From NCBI RefSeq assembly GCF_037071985.1, contig NZ_JAXHDF010000004.1:186001-250000 (forward strand): 64,000 nt of DNA, written 5' to 3'. Below, in pieces: positions 51,217-59,527 of the stretch; the stretch's first letter is position 1, and every line of letters begins with the position of its first letter. The stretch is from Pseudogracilibacillus sp037071985 (lineage in GTDB: Bacteria; Bacillota; Bacilli; Bacillales; Amphibacillaceae). Position numbers and translations under genes: made by a program. The notes under the pieces are model-generated. The model did not search any database. It was not told the DNA's origin and saw only the letters and a program-made list of their open reading frames with translations.

Positions 51217-51390
51217 TCAAATAATTGGGTAGTACTCTTGATAAACTGGATACGCATAATATGGTGGTCTAGGCCCGATTAACGGTAATATGAAAGGCTC
51301 TATATTGTTAGCATAAAATACCTCCACTTTTTCACTCGATTGATTTATAAGCAAATATTTTACTTCAGGACTGTAATAAAACAAATTCAT
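51217..51390 (-). CDS. Small Tyr/Pro-rich protein
   Basis: A 57-codon frame starts at 51390 with GGAGG nine bases upstream. It begins MNLFYYSPEVKYLLINQSSE and ends with RPPYYAYPVYQEYYPII, seven tyrosines in seventeen residues. The composition recalls spore-coat or surface proteins that are cross-linked through tyrosine, but no homologue is recognised. It is divergent from the SDR gene. A similar ribosome site starts it, so it is probably expressed. Confidence 0.6.
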   Translation of the reverse strand: MNLFYYSPEVKYLLINQSSEKVEVFYANNIEPFILPLIGPRPPYYAYPVYQEYYPII

Positions 51391-51512
51391 TGGTCATGTC
51401 CTCCTTCAACTAAATTTCATCATTATATTATGCATTTTTTTCTTAAAGTCACACTTTTGCCCAGAAAACATAATTTATACTGACAAATAATTCAATAGGA
51501 GGACTAGTATTA

Positions 51513-52424
51513 ATGACCAATGATAAGAAAAATAGATATCCCTTATACCCTAATTATGGAAAAATTACTGAATATAAAGAGATTACATTAACTGTTCCAG
51601 AACAACGTCAATTTCGACAACCAGGAGTCGAAAGTGAAATGGTTCCTCGTCCAATAGTAGAGAATCCTAACTACAAAGGTACTGGAAAATTAAAGGATAA
51701 AGTCGCACTCATTACAGGAGGTGATAGCGGAATGGGGGCAGCTGCTGCAATCGCCTTTGCTAAGGAAGGTGCAGATGTTGCAATTGCTTATTTGGATGAA
51801 CATGAAGATGCAAAGCGTACTCAAGAAAGAATTGAAGAACTTGGACACCGCTGTCTATTACTTCCAGGTGATCTTCGTGAGAAACTACAATGTATCGACA
51901 TAGTAGAAAAAACAATAGACACTTTTGGGGAACTAAATATTCTTTGCAACCATGTAGGAATTCAATTTCAACAACTAAGTTTACTTGATATTTCAGACGA
52001 GCAATTTGATGAAACATTTAAAGTGAATATATATTCTCATTTTTATACAACTCGTCAAGCACTAAAACATCTAAAAGCCGAGAGTTCCATTATTAATACC
52101 GCCTCAGTGGTTACCTTTGACGGAAATGATCAACTAATTGATTACACGGCAACCAAAGGTGCCATCCTAGGATTCACCCGGGCATTAGCAAGAAATGTAG
52201 TCAAAAACGGAATTAGAGTCAATGCCATTGCTCCAGGCCGGATTTGGACTCCACTTATCCCATCCAGTTTTTCTGCAGATCAAGTTCCTCTTGCTGGAAA
52301 CCTGATGGATCGTCAAGGGCAACCCTTTGAAGTAGCACCAACTTTTGTTTATTTGGCTTCCAATGATTCCCGTTTCGTAACAGGGCAAGTTTTACATGTG
52401 AATGGCGGGCAATATTTTGGATAA
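51513..52424 (+). CDS. Short-chain dehydrogenase/reductase with N-terminal extension
   Basis: The 303-residue protein has about 50 extra residues (YPLYPNYGKITEYKE..., VPRPIVENPNYKGTGKL) before the Rossmann domain, as in the YhxC/YhdF stress-related SDRs of bacilli. The NAD(P) motif is GGDSGMG, the active-site Tyr and Lys are in YTATK, and RVNAIAPGRIWTPL is typical. In the usual NNAG motif the third and fourth residues differ (NHVGIQ). Substrate unknown. Terminated at 52461. Confidence 0.88.
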   Translation: MTNDKKNRYPLYPNYGKITEYKEITLTVPEQRQFRQPGVESEMVPRPIVENPNYKGTGKLKDKVALITGGDSGMGAAAAIAFAKEGADVAIAYLDEHEDAKRTQERIEELGHRCLLLPGDLREKLQCIDIVEKTIDTFGELNILCNHVGIQFQQLSLLDISDEQFDETFKVNIYSHFYTTRQALKHLKAESSIINTASVVTFDGNDQLIDYTATKGAILGFTRALARNVVKNGIRVNAIAPGRIWTPLIPSSFSADQVPLAGNLMDRQGQPFEVAPTFVYLASNDSRFVTGQVLHVNGGQYFG

Positions 52425-52460
52425 ATGCGTAATAAAAATAAAAAAAGTTACTTTATGGAT

Positions 52461-52493
52461 AAAGTCTGATTTTTATAAAAATCGGACTTTTAG
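52461..52493 (+). terminator. Terminator after the SDR gene
   Basis: AAAGTCtGATTTT and AAAATCgGACTTT pair with one mismatch; TAGTTTTG follows. Confidence 0.7.
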
Positions 52494-52568
52494 TTTTGTA
52501 CCTTATTTTAAAAGAACACCTCATATTCAAGGAAATGGAGAACATACTACTTATAGGAGGTGACGTCT

Positions 52569-52775
52569 ATGACTGTAGGAACGCAAATGCAACAAGCAAT
52601 CGCTAGCTGTCAAAGTCTCGTATCGAACTTGACTACTTTTGCATTAGAGACTCAAGATCAAAACGCTAAGCAAATGTTTCAGAATTTAGCTGAACAACAA
52701 CAAACTATCCTGGACAATCTAAACACAAGATTGCAGTATGTTCAACAAGAAGAGCCACAATATAAGAATATGTAA
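52569..52775 (+). CDS. DUF1657 small protein
   Basis: ATG 52569 follows TAGGAGGTGA. The 68-residue helical protein TVGTQMQQAIASCQSLVSNL, then FALETQDQNAKQMFQNLAEQ, ending in QYVQQEEPQY, matches DUF1657, often found in sporulation-linked clusters with SpoVA or YetF-type proteins of bacilli. Function is unknown. It stands alone here with its own terminator. Confidence 0.85.
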   Translation: MTVGTQMQQAIASCQSLVSNLTTFALETQDQNAKQMFQNLAEQQQTILDNLNTRLQYVQQEEPQYKNM

Positions 52776-52778
52776 GTA

Positions 52779-52809
52779 AAAAACACAGGAAATTTTCCTG
52801 TGTTTTTTT
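52779..52809 (+). terminator. Terminator between DUF1657 and the BCCT gene
   Basis: Twelve-base perfect arms AAACACAGGAAA and TTTCCTGTGTTT followed by T tract. Confidence 0.88.
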
Positions 52810-52982
52810 ACAAAGATATAAGAGGTCAAATTATACCATTTGGTAACTTTCTCTTGGTTAGAATTATATTTCTTGGGAAATCTAATACAACGTATCATGC
52901 TATCATCTACTTTAAATCTTACATAGCATTTGTTAGTGTAGTAATTATGCTTTTATATTTTTGTTACAGGAAAGGGGATTAC

Positions 52983-54500
52983 ATGAAGAAACTTACTCCC
53001 GTCTTTAAGATTTCAGTGAGTTTAGCGATTATATTTATTTTATGGGGTGCAGTTGCACCAGAAAATTTAGAATCTGTTTCGGGAAGTGCCCAGGAATTTT
53101 TACAACAACATTTTGGTTGGTTCTATCTCATTTCAGCAAGTGTGATTTTACTGTTTACGATTTATCTTGCTTTTTCCAAATATGGCCATATTAAGCTTGG
53201 AAAAGATGACGATGAGCCAGAATATAGTACATTCAGTTGGTTCTCCATGTTGTTTAGTGCTGGAATGGGAATTGGACTTGTATTTTGGGGTGTTGCTGAG
53301 CCCGTTTCTCATTTTTATGTCCCCCCAACCGGAGAAGCTCAATCAGCGGAAGCCGCAGAAAATGCTTTACGATTTGCATTTTTCCACTGGGGACTACATC
53401 CATGGGGAATCTATGCGTTAATTGCACTAGCACTTGCTTATTTCAAATTTAGAAAAGGTGCTCCTGGGACAATTAGTGCTACTTTCTATCCATTAATAGG
53501 CGATAAGATTAATGGTCCGATCGGAAAAGCAATCGATATTATTGCTGTATTTGCTACTGTTTTTGGAGTCGCAACTTCTCTGGGCCTTGGAGCAATTCAG
53601 ATAAATGGGGGATTTACTTATTTAAATAGCAATATTCCGAATGGATTTAGTACACAGTTAATAATTATAATAGGAGTCACCATATTATTTATTCTATCGG
53701 CTATTTCTGGGATTGGAAAAGGAATTAAATGGCTTAGTAATTCTAATATTTTTATCGCTATTTTGCTCATGCTTTTCTTTTTATTTGCGGGACCAACAAC
53801 ATTTTTACTTAATTTATTTACAACAACTTTAGGAAATTATGCAGAGTATTTACCAAAAATGAGTTTTCGTCTTGCTCCCTTTAATGAAGCGGGTAGTGCC
53901 TGGATCCAAGACTGGACAATATTTTATTGGGCTTGGTGGATCGCCTGGTCTCCTTTTGTGGGAACGTTCATAGCGCGAGTATCAAAAGGACGCACGATTC
54001 GCGAATTTATTATCGGAGTACTAGCAGTTCCAACAACATTTTGTGCTTTATGGTTTGCCATTTTTGGTGGTACAGGTATTCACATGGAAATGTTTCAAAA
54101 CGGAGGAATTTGGGAAGCGATGGATCAAGGAAACTATACAGAAATTGCCCTATTTGCTACTCTTGATCAACTACCTTTTAGTACCGTAGCATCTGTTCTT
54201 TCCATTATATTAATAAGTACGTTTTTCATTACATCAGCAGATTCAGCTACTTTTGTAATCGGAATGCAAACAACAAACGGTATGCTTAATCCTCCACTAA
54301 AAATAAAATTAACTTGGGGATTCATTCAAGCTGGTGCTGCAGCCGTATTGCTATGGTCAGGTGGACTTAATGCTCTTCAAACTGCTTCAATTGTATCGGC
54401 ATTTCCATTTGTATTTATCTTAATCTGTATCATGCTCTCACTACATAAAGGACTGAAAGAAGAGAGTCTGATAGTAACAAGTAAGAAAAAAGTATTTTAA
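52983..54500 (+). CDS. opuD: BCCT-family glycine betaine/choline transporter
   Basis: ATG 52983 follows AAAGGGG; earlier in-frame starts lie in or just behind the upstream terminator. The 505-residue, twelve-helix protein has the BCCT substrate-site motif WTIFYWAWWIAWSPFVGTFI and GMGIGLVFWGVAEPVSHF. BCCT carriers such as OpuD import betaine or choline with sodium for osmoprotection. It overlaps by one base the short reading frame that leads into the next gene, and both probably form one transcript. The opuD name is by family; choline or carnitine cannot be excluded. Confidence 0.88.
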   Translation: MKKLTPVFKISVSLAIIFILWGAVAPENLESVSGSAQEFLQQHFGWFYLISASVILLFTIYLAFSKYGHIKLGKDDDEPEYSTFSWFSMLFSAGMGIGLVFWGVAEPVSHFYVPPTGEAQSAEAAENALRFAFFHWGLHPWGIYALIALALAYFKFRKGAPGTISATFYPLIGDKINGPIGKAIDIIAVFATVFGVATSLGLGAIQINGGFTYLNSNIPNGFSTQLIIIIGVTILFILSAISGIGKGIKWLSNSNIFIAILLMLFFLFAGPTTFLLNLFTTTLGNYAEYLPKMSFRLAPFNEAGSAWIQDWTIFYWAWWIAWSPFVGTFIARVSKGRTIREFIIGVLAVPTTFCALWFAIFGGTGIHMEMFQNGGIWEAMDQGNYTEIALFATLDQLPFSTVASVLSIILISTFFITSADSATFVIGMQTTNGMLNPPLKIKLTWGFIQAGAAAVLLWSGGLNALQTASIVSAFPFVFILICIMLSLHKGLKEESLIVTSKKKVF

Positions 54501-54517
54501 TGAAGGAGGTAAACATC

Positions 54518-55171
54518 ATGAAACTAATTAACGTGAGGAAAGGGCAATTCGTTTACTATAACAATAAATTGCATAAAGTGTATTCAGTTAAGCCTTTTTT
54601 TAAACAATCTGTCCATCTTGTTCGACTTGCAGATTTAGAACAAATTCTAACCACTGCAAAAGAGATTGAGTTATATAAACCAAAACATTTAGATAGCTTT
54701 ATATATAACCATAAACGTTATACACTCGATAAAAATATGAAGGCTCAAGTTGGCGACTATATTTTAGTCATCAATCCACTTCCTGATTCACTTGATCATC
54801 ACCATCTCCATGCAATTGAAATGGTCTCCTCTATTGAGGAAAATGGGGTTATAAGCAATAAACAGAATGGTATTAAACATAATGAGTATTGGGTAATGAC
54901 TCCAGGACTAGAGGAAGGTGCCGCAATTATTGACATGCCGGATGGAACAGAATCTGATGAGGAAAGTTTAGAGGAAGTAATTTCTCCCGGATATGACCTA
55001 CCAAAAGTCGGGGATGTTTATCAAAAAAATGATATTGATCCTATTTTACAGGCAATGGTCATTGCTGTTAAAGGACGAAATGTATTTTTAGGCGGGGATT
55101 TAAAAGTTTCTATTGATGAATTAACTGATCATAAAAAATGGAGCATCATCCATAATATTTACGATCAATAA
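54518..55171 (+). CDS. Cytosolic protein linked to the BCCT carrier, function unknown
   Basis: ATG 54518 follows AAGGAGG, 18 bases after the BCCT stop. The 217-residue protein has no signal or membrane segment. It consists of small beta-rich blocks (MKLINVRKGQFVYYNNKLHK, then SVKPFFKQSVHLVRLADLEQ) with PGLEEGAAIIDMPDGT and AVKGRNVFLGGDLKVSIDEL near the end. The repeated GQFVYYNNKLHKV / GDYILV / GDVYQKND pattern suggests two or three KOW- or SH3-like barrels. I do not recognise the family. Its tight linkage suggests a regulatory or accessory role in betaine uptake. Confidence 0.7.
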   Translation: MKLINVRKGQFVYYNNKLHKVYSVKPFFKQSVHLVRLADLEQILTTAKEIELYKPKHLDSFIYNHKRYTLDKNMKAQVGDYILVINPLPDSLDHHHLHAIEMVSSIEENGVISNKQNGIKHNEYWVMTPGLEEGAAIIDMPDGTESDEESLEEVISPGYDLPKVGDVYQKNDIDPILQAMVIAVKGRNVFLGGDLKVSIDELTDHKKWSIIHNIYDQ

Positions 55172-55186
55172 TTAAAGCAGCTAGTT

Positions 55187-55530
55187 CAAAAGTATTTTAT
55201 CAACGAAAAGACGAACTGTACTAGCTTTATAACAGTTTTGGAAATATACTTCATTTTCCTCGGACACGGCCTAGAGCTTATGTAGTAGTAACTCCTCGTT
55301 TCGAGTCACGACAGTTCGTCAGACTCTCGAGATTAGCACGATCGTTCGTCCTATCAAAACATTTACTGTTCGTAGGGCGAACTCCGTGTTGATCACGAAT
55401 CTTTGCGGGAGAACGAAAGCGTAGTTAAATTCCTAGGAGGTGATCAACGCCGACGAAGAGTCTACGTATATTTCCTATGCTTAACTAACAAATTGTTCGT
55501 CCTTTTTAGTTGCTCGTATTTTTTATGCCC
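55187..55530. repeat. Intergenic structured repeat, long copy with 200-base insert
   Basis: Both outer thirds match the element at 12238-12411 (AAAAGACGAAC, TTTGGAAATATA and, on the other side, GCCGACG, GAGTCTACGTATATTTCC, TTGTTCGTCCTTT). Between them, from about 55249 to 55448, lie about 200 extra bases with their own inverted repeats such as GTTGATCAC/GTGATCAAC. No gene is encoded. The right end can act as a terminator for the BCCT operon. Confidence 0.75.
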
Positions 55531-55537
55531 TAATTCC

Positions 55538-55909
55538 TTATTTATTATTTTTTTGAAATGCAGTTTGGTTAATTAACTCAATCACTTTCTTCATTTCTTC
55601 TGGATATAAATCCAATTGTTTTAATTGCAATAATCGTTCCTTTTGCTCCTTCACATTTAATGGTACTCCACCATTATTCAAAGTCGCTTTTCCTAAGACT
55701 TCTCCTAATCCAATATGTATACCAATTAAGCTACCATTTTCAAAAACAACTGAATCTTCCATCTCAGTTGTTTCATGAGTATATTCTATGCCTTCTACGT
55801 TTTCAACAATATCAGGATTTGCATTTTGAAAAACCATGAATAAGCCAATGGCTAGAAAAACAACGAAAGCAACAAAGATTCCAATGTTTTTTCTAAATAT
55901 TTTAATCAT
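55538..55909 (-). CDS. Membrane-anchored protein of unknown function
   Basis: ATG 55909 follows GGAGG nine bases upstream; the longer frame starting at 55960 has no ribosome site. The 123-residue product has one N-terminal helix (about 6-28) and a small outer domain with HETTEMEDSVVFENGSLIGI, ending in a lysine/asparagine tail. No family recognised. Alone, next to fosB. Confidence 0.65.
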   Translation of the reverse strand: MIKIFRKNIGIFVAFVVFLAIGLFMVFQNANPDIVENVEGIEYTHETTEMEDSVVFENGSLIGIHIGLGEVLGKATLNNGGVPLNVKEQKERLLQLKQLDLYPEEMKKVIELINQTAFQKNNK

Positions 55910-56055
55910 AAAAAGTCCTCCAAAAAATATATCTACCAATATCGTACCATGTTCATTCAATTAAATGAAGATTTTTCCAATATAGAATGATTTTTTACCA
56001 TCGAGTAATCATTTAATCTTACATTCCAACTATTTTACAATCTATTATATAATTT

Positions 56056-56475
56056 TCACTCAAAAAAATTCATATGTGGTTTGTCTTCTCTATAATAATC
56101 TAACCTGTCCTGTAAAGTCCCTGTATGAAATTCAAATTTATGACCATCCGGATCAGTAAAATATACCGACCTTTTATCCCGCTTATCTCGTTGACGGCCC
56201 GGTAAAATATTCACGTTGAAATATTCTAACCGTTCATATATCAAATCAAATTCCTGTTCATCAACTGTAAATGCAATATGTGTGTATGAATCTTTTATTT
56301 CTGTTCGCGGGATATTTTTTTCCTCATTAAGTGCAAGCCACAATCCGTTTAAATCAAAATAAGCCGTAGTTCTACCTTGTACTATCAGTTTTGCTTTAAA
56401 TACATTATGGTAAAACCGGATCGAACGCTCTAAATTTGAAACAGAAAACAATAAATGATTTATACCTTTTATCAT
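56056..56475 (-). CDS. fosB: FosB metallothiol transferase (fosfomycin resistance)
   Basis: ATG 56475 follows AAAGGTGG. The 139-residue VOC protein matches FosB along its whole length, with metal ligands His7 (GINHLLF), His66 (YTHIAF) and Glu115 (KFEF), and HTGTLQDRLDYYREDKPHM at the end. FosB adds bacillithiol or cysteine to the epoxide of fosfomycin; it is a common chromosomal gene of bacilli and need not mean acquired resistance. Monocistronic. Confidence 0.93.
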   Translation of the reverse strand: MIKGINHLLFSVSNLERSIRFYHNVFKAKLIVQGRTTAYFDLNGLWLALNEEKNIPRTEIKDSYTHIAFTVDEQEFDLIYERLEYFNVNILPGRQRDKRDKRSVYFTDPDGHKFEFHTGTLQDRLDYYREDKPHMNFFE

Positions 56476-56623
56476 CGGCACCACCTTTTATATGGAATAC
56501 CAATTGGTACCCAAATATATTGCTTCTAAAGCTCGCTTACACACATAGAAGACTTCATACTTATACATTTTTTTGTAATCTTGAATTATTTTTAAGTTTT
56601 TTATAGGAACTTATGTTCTGTTA

Positions 56624-56632
56624 TGCTATAAT
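56624..56632 (+). promoter_or_regulatory. Extended -10 promoter of the type I toxin
   Basis: TGCTATAAT is a consensus extended -10 element (TGnTATAAT) about 80 bases upstream of the toxin start codon. No good -35 is visible, as is usual for extended -10 promoters. Confidence 0.6.
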
Positions 56633-56714
56633 AATTACTAACAGTAGACTAGCTTCACATGGGGGATTATCGGGTACACATTTTTACCTTCGCGGTTAAT
56701 TGTGAAGGGAGGTG

Positions 56715-56804
56715 ATGCCTATTGACACTGCAGAGACGTTAAGTCTTATGATTGCATTTGGGACATTAATGGTTTTAATAATGTCGGGTCAAAATAAAAA
56801 ATAA
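56715..56804 (+). CDS. Holin-like type I toxin peptide
   Basis: A 29-residue peptide, MPIDTAETLSLMIAFGTLMV then LIMSGQNKK, starts at 56715 after GGGAGGTG. It has the layout of the putative holin-like toxins of Firmicutes (short polar head with ETA-type motif, one membrane helix, lysine tail), a group that includes type I toxins such as BsrG/BsrE-like peptides. CTTCACA (56653-56659) in the leader pairs with TGTGAAG (56701-56707) just before the ribosome site, so translation is probably limited by structure. An antisense RNA gene overlaps the 3' end. Confidence 0.8.
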   Translation: MPIDTAETLSLMIAFGTLMVLIMSGQNKK

Positions 56805-56914
56805 TCCCTCATGTGCTTAGCGGAGCAATGAGGGATTCGTGATCGCGTTGCCTACCCTTTGGGTGGGGTTGGTCTTCTGTTCCGTTCCATGTCAAACGTG
56901 GAACGGCCTCTCTT
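56795..56914 (-). ncRNA. Antisense RNA antitoxin of the type I toxin
   Basis: On the minus strand an extended -10 promoter (56921-56929) starts a transcript of about 120 bases. It contains a 5' hairpin CCGTTCCA/TGGAACGG (56882-56906) and ends at a strong terminator, AATCCCTCAT with ATGAGGGATT plus TGCT/AGCA (56803-56837), followed by ATTTTTTATTTTG inside the last codons of the toxin. It therefore pairs with the 3' part of the toxin mRNA, the standard type I arrangement in bacilli. Start and end positions are predicted from sequence. Confidence 0.72.
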
Positions 56915-56920
56915 TCTTTC

Positions 56921-56929
56921 ATTATACCA
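56921..56929 (-). promoter_or_regulatory. Promoter of the antitoxin RNA
   Basis: On the minus strand TGGTATAAT, a perfect extended -10 (TGnTATAAT). Its strength relative to the toxin promoter decides the balance. Confidence 0.65.
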
Positions 56930-57100
56930 TTTATTTGTGCGCTAGACTACATCTTCACACATACTTTTCTTGCCAAAATATAATTTCTTTAATGTTTTAA
57001 ATTAAATACGAATGGAAGCGTGTAGATAAGGAGATTTTTCTCTGAAAATATATTTATTTAGTCACTAAACTTATACTTAAGAACTTATTAACGATGTACC

Positions 57101-57850
57101 TTATTCGTTGTCCAAATGACTTTGCTGACTATCTATTAGTTGCAAAAACTCTTTTGGTAGTGAAAATTGTTGATTGTTGATTACAAGCTGTGCCTCTTCC
57201 TTTTCGTTCTTTTCTTTAATTTGCCCAATTTCCTTATGCAAGTTCTCCATCTTTTGATCCAATTCAGCTGCAGTATCGGCGGCTGTTTTTAATTCCTCTA
57301 TTAGTTGCATAGGAACAGCTTGATTGTATTTATAGAATATTTTATGTTCCAAGCTTGCCCAAAAATCCATTGCAATTGTCCGAATTTGTATTTCAACAAT
57401 AATCTGTTCCTCTCGATCAGACATAAAGATCGGAACCTCAACCAATAAATGTAAGCTGCGGTACCCATTTGGCTTCGGTTTTTTAATATAATCTTTCACT
57501 TCAAGCACAGTTAAATCCCTTTGCAGTTTTAACATATCACTTATCCGGTAAATGTCTTCAATAAAAGAACATGTTATTCGGATTCCCGCAATATCTTTTA
57601 TATGCTCACGTATGTGCAATAGGTTAATATTATCTTGTCCCATTTTTCGCTTAATCTTTTTCAAAATACTTTCAGGTGATTTCAATCTAGATTTCGTATG
57701 TTCAATCGGATTATAGTCATGTAAAAGTCTGAATTCCTCTTGTAAAATTGCTATTTTCGTCTCTACTTCATTTAATGCAAATTTATATTGCATCATAAAA
57801 CGAGTTATTTCATTTTTAAACTGTTTAAGTTGTATCTGGTATGATTCCAT
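57101..57850 (-). CDS. sasA: Small alarmone synthetase (SasA/YwaC, RelP type)
   Basis: The 249-residue protein is a synthetase-only RelA/SpoT homologue: no HD hydrolase, TGS or ACT domain. Conserved blocks are HTKSRLKSPESILKKIKRK, IKDIAGIRITCSFIEDIYRI, the GTP/ATP site KPNGYRSLHLLVEVP, and EIQIRTIAMDFWASLEHKI. It makes ppGpp/pppGpp from ATP and GDP/GTP. Sequence is closer to YwaC (SasA, induced by cell-envelope stress in Bacillus subtilis) than to YjbM. The C-terminus carries about 40 extra charged residues. AGAGGA precedes the start. No obvious extracytoplasmic sigma promoter was recognised. Confidence 0.93.
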   Translation of the reverse strand: MESYQIQLKQFKNEITRFMMQYKFALNEVETKIAILQEEFRLLHDYNPIEHTKSRLKSPESILKKIKRKMGQDNINLLHIREHIKDIAGIRITCSFIEDIYRISDMLKLQRDLTVLEVKDYIKKPKPNGYRSLHLLVEVPIFMSDREEQIIVEIQIRTIAMDFWASLEHKIFYKYNQAVPMQLIEELKTAADTAAELDQKMENLHKEIGQIKEKNEKEEAQLVINNQQFSLPKEFLQLIDSQQSHLDNE

Positions 57851-58121
57851 AAGAAACCTGGTCCTCTCTACTGATAAAAAAATTCATGCTATACATATTT
57901 TACATATAGTTCTTTCTTTTAGTAAAGTGAGATGACCTTAAACTTTTTACACCTAATATAATGTCATGAAGCAAGTACCTATATTAATTTTTGGTCCTTC
58001 TTCGACCGTTGTTCTTATATCTCCTTCTATTCTAGCTAATTTATTGGTAACAAATCATTTCTTTTAGCTAGTATGAATTATTCCCATCAACTCCACCTCG
58101 ATACTAAAAAATCACATAAAA
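57851..58121. other. Intergenic stretch, nothing clear
   Basis: AT-rich sequence upstream of sasA. I see no supported reading frame, and no clear promoter beyond generic AT-rich hexamers. Confidence 0.5.
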
Positions 58122-58155
58122 GATCCCTCACATAGAAATTCTATCGCAAGGGATA
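58122..58155 (-). terminator. Hairpin downstream of the LiaF-like gene
   Basis: ATCCCT (58123-58128) pairs with AGGGAT (58149-58154) around an inner ATAGAA/TTCTAT stem; on the minus strand it is followed by a T-rich stretch. Confidence 0.6.
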
Positions 58156-58173
58156 AGTGGTAATTTTATGGAA

Positions 58174-58830
58174 TTAATTTTTAATTTCTATACCGCCAGC
58201 TACTGTTAAGCAGTTAAGTGTTAATACTGTTGCTTTTTCTTCATTGCTATAATGTCTTGTTTTATCTTCCCATCCACCAAAAATAGGAATGCCTTTTACT
58301 TCTACTTGGACATTTTCTGGAACAGTTATACTAATCCCACCAAACACTGTCGTTAAATCTAACTTCGCTCCATCTGATATGATTGCCTCTCTTAGATCAA
58401 TCTCAGCACCCCCAAAGATGGTTGTAATATTACCACCTTGAAAATCTTTCGACTGACTTCTCACATCTGTTCCAGCAAACAACGAAAATGTATGGATGTT
58501 CTCATCCGTATTAGCTCTTCTACCTCTTTTTGTTCGAGTAAAGAGAAATACCAACCCAATAAAGATTAGTAACAGTGGCCATAAATAAGTAGTCATATTA
58601 ACATCTGTTAGATTATTAGCTAAAAATACTGTCCCAATTAATAAGAATAAAAGACCAGATACGATTGAAGAATATGTACGAGTTATTAATTGGATAATAC
58701 CAACAATAATTAATGCAATTGGCCACCACGTAGATAATACTTGCACAAAATCTACCATGCCAAGCACTTGCATAAGAAATCCAACTCCGAACAATATAAA
58801 AAACGATCCAACCCAAACTCTACCAGACAT
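58174..58830 (-). CDS. LiaF-like membrane protein
   Basis: ATG 58830 follows GGGGGTGAGG. The 218-residue protein has four N-terminal helices (WWPIALIIVGIIQLI, LWPLLLIFIGLVFLF; DUF5668-like) and a cytosolic beta-solenoid domain with repeated FGGAEIDLREA, VFGGISITVPENVQVEVKG, PIFGGWEDKTRHY, as in LiaF and VraT. In Bacillus subtilis LiaF inhibits the LiaRS cell-envelope two-component system. No liaRS genes are beside it here, so it may be a homologue with another partner. Confidence 0.82.
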   Translation of the reverse strand: MSGRVWVGSFFILFGVGFLMQVLGMVDFVQVLSTWWPIALIIVGIIQLITRTYSSIVSGLLFLLIGTVFLANNLTDVNMTTYLWPLLLIFIGLVFLFTRTKRGRRANTDENIHTFSLFAGTDVRSQSKDFQGGNITTIFGGAEIDLREAIISDGAKLDLTTVFGGISITVPENVQVEVKGIPIFGGWEDKTRHYSNEEKATVLTLNCLTVAGGIEIKN

Positions 58831-59021
58831 TTTCCTCACCCCCATTAATCATCTTATGTCACTTCTCTATTTTCAATAATACCAGATTTAAAAATAAAGT
58901 AGTGACCTCTTGCCAAAACGCTTTTTCTTCTTCATACGTCAATCGATAAATATACAATCGATCGCTACTTTACATGGTCCTGATAACATACTGATCTTCC
59001 TTATTCCATGACAAACACTTC

Positions 59022-59507
59022 CTATTCCTTCAAATCGAAAACTAAAGTATCAAATAATTTTCCATCTGTATAAAGGAGAATTGCCCATTCTCCTGGCTTG
59101 GAAAATTCCACATTGGATGGCGCATGTGCATCAGCTCCATTGTTTTCTCCTTGAGCGTGAACCGTCCATCCATCTGTAAGAATCTTTTCCACTAATTGTG
59201 ACTCTCGATGATGCCCTACAATGGTTAATTCTGTATTTTCAATGCCCCAAAGATGCCACATCCATTTGTGAGGGCCAAGTCCAGACACGTCTGCTCCGAT
59301 AACTCCAGACATATTATCATTGCCAACTACTCCCCAGTCACCAAATTCTTCTGCCTTCTTCTCCCAATCAACATTTTCAAAATCTGTCTGTTGTACAAAA
59401 TCTGGGATCTCTGATGGAAGCTCTAAAGAAACTGCTTTATTGGATGAACATGCAGATAACACAACCACTATACAGAGTGACAAAAGTAGAGATAAACTTT
59501 TATACAT
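59022..59507 (-). CDS. Lipoprotein of unknown function
   Basis: The 161-residue product has a lipoprotein signal ending LSAC (lipidated Cys20), so it lies on the outer face of the membrane. The mature domain contains WGVVGNDNMSGVIGADVSGL, HKWMWHLWG and a C-terminal KPGEWAILLYTDGKLFDTLV, an immunoglobulin-like beta pattern seen in uncharacterised Bacillus lipoproteins (YhfM-like). It is followed upstream in the same direction by the VOC gene, 20 bases away, and may be co-transcribed with it. Confidence 0.75.
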   Translation of the reverse strand: MYKSLSLLLSLCIVVVLSACSSNKAVSLELPSEIPDFVQQTDFENVDWEKKAEEFGDWGVVGNDNMSGVIGADVSGLGPHKWMWHLWGIENTELTIVGHHRESQLVEKILTDGWTVHAQGENNGADAHAPSNVEFSKPGEWAILLYTDGKLFDTLVFDLKE

Positions 59508-59527
59508 TTAGCTCCTTTCCTCCCTCT

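Noticed and set aside
52800..52982. Possible 61-residue N-terminal extension of the BCCT carrier
   Set aside because: It would start inside a perfect terminator and has no ribosome site; ATG 52983 has one.
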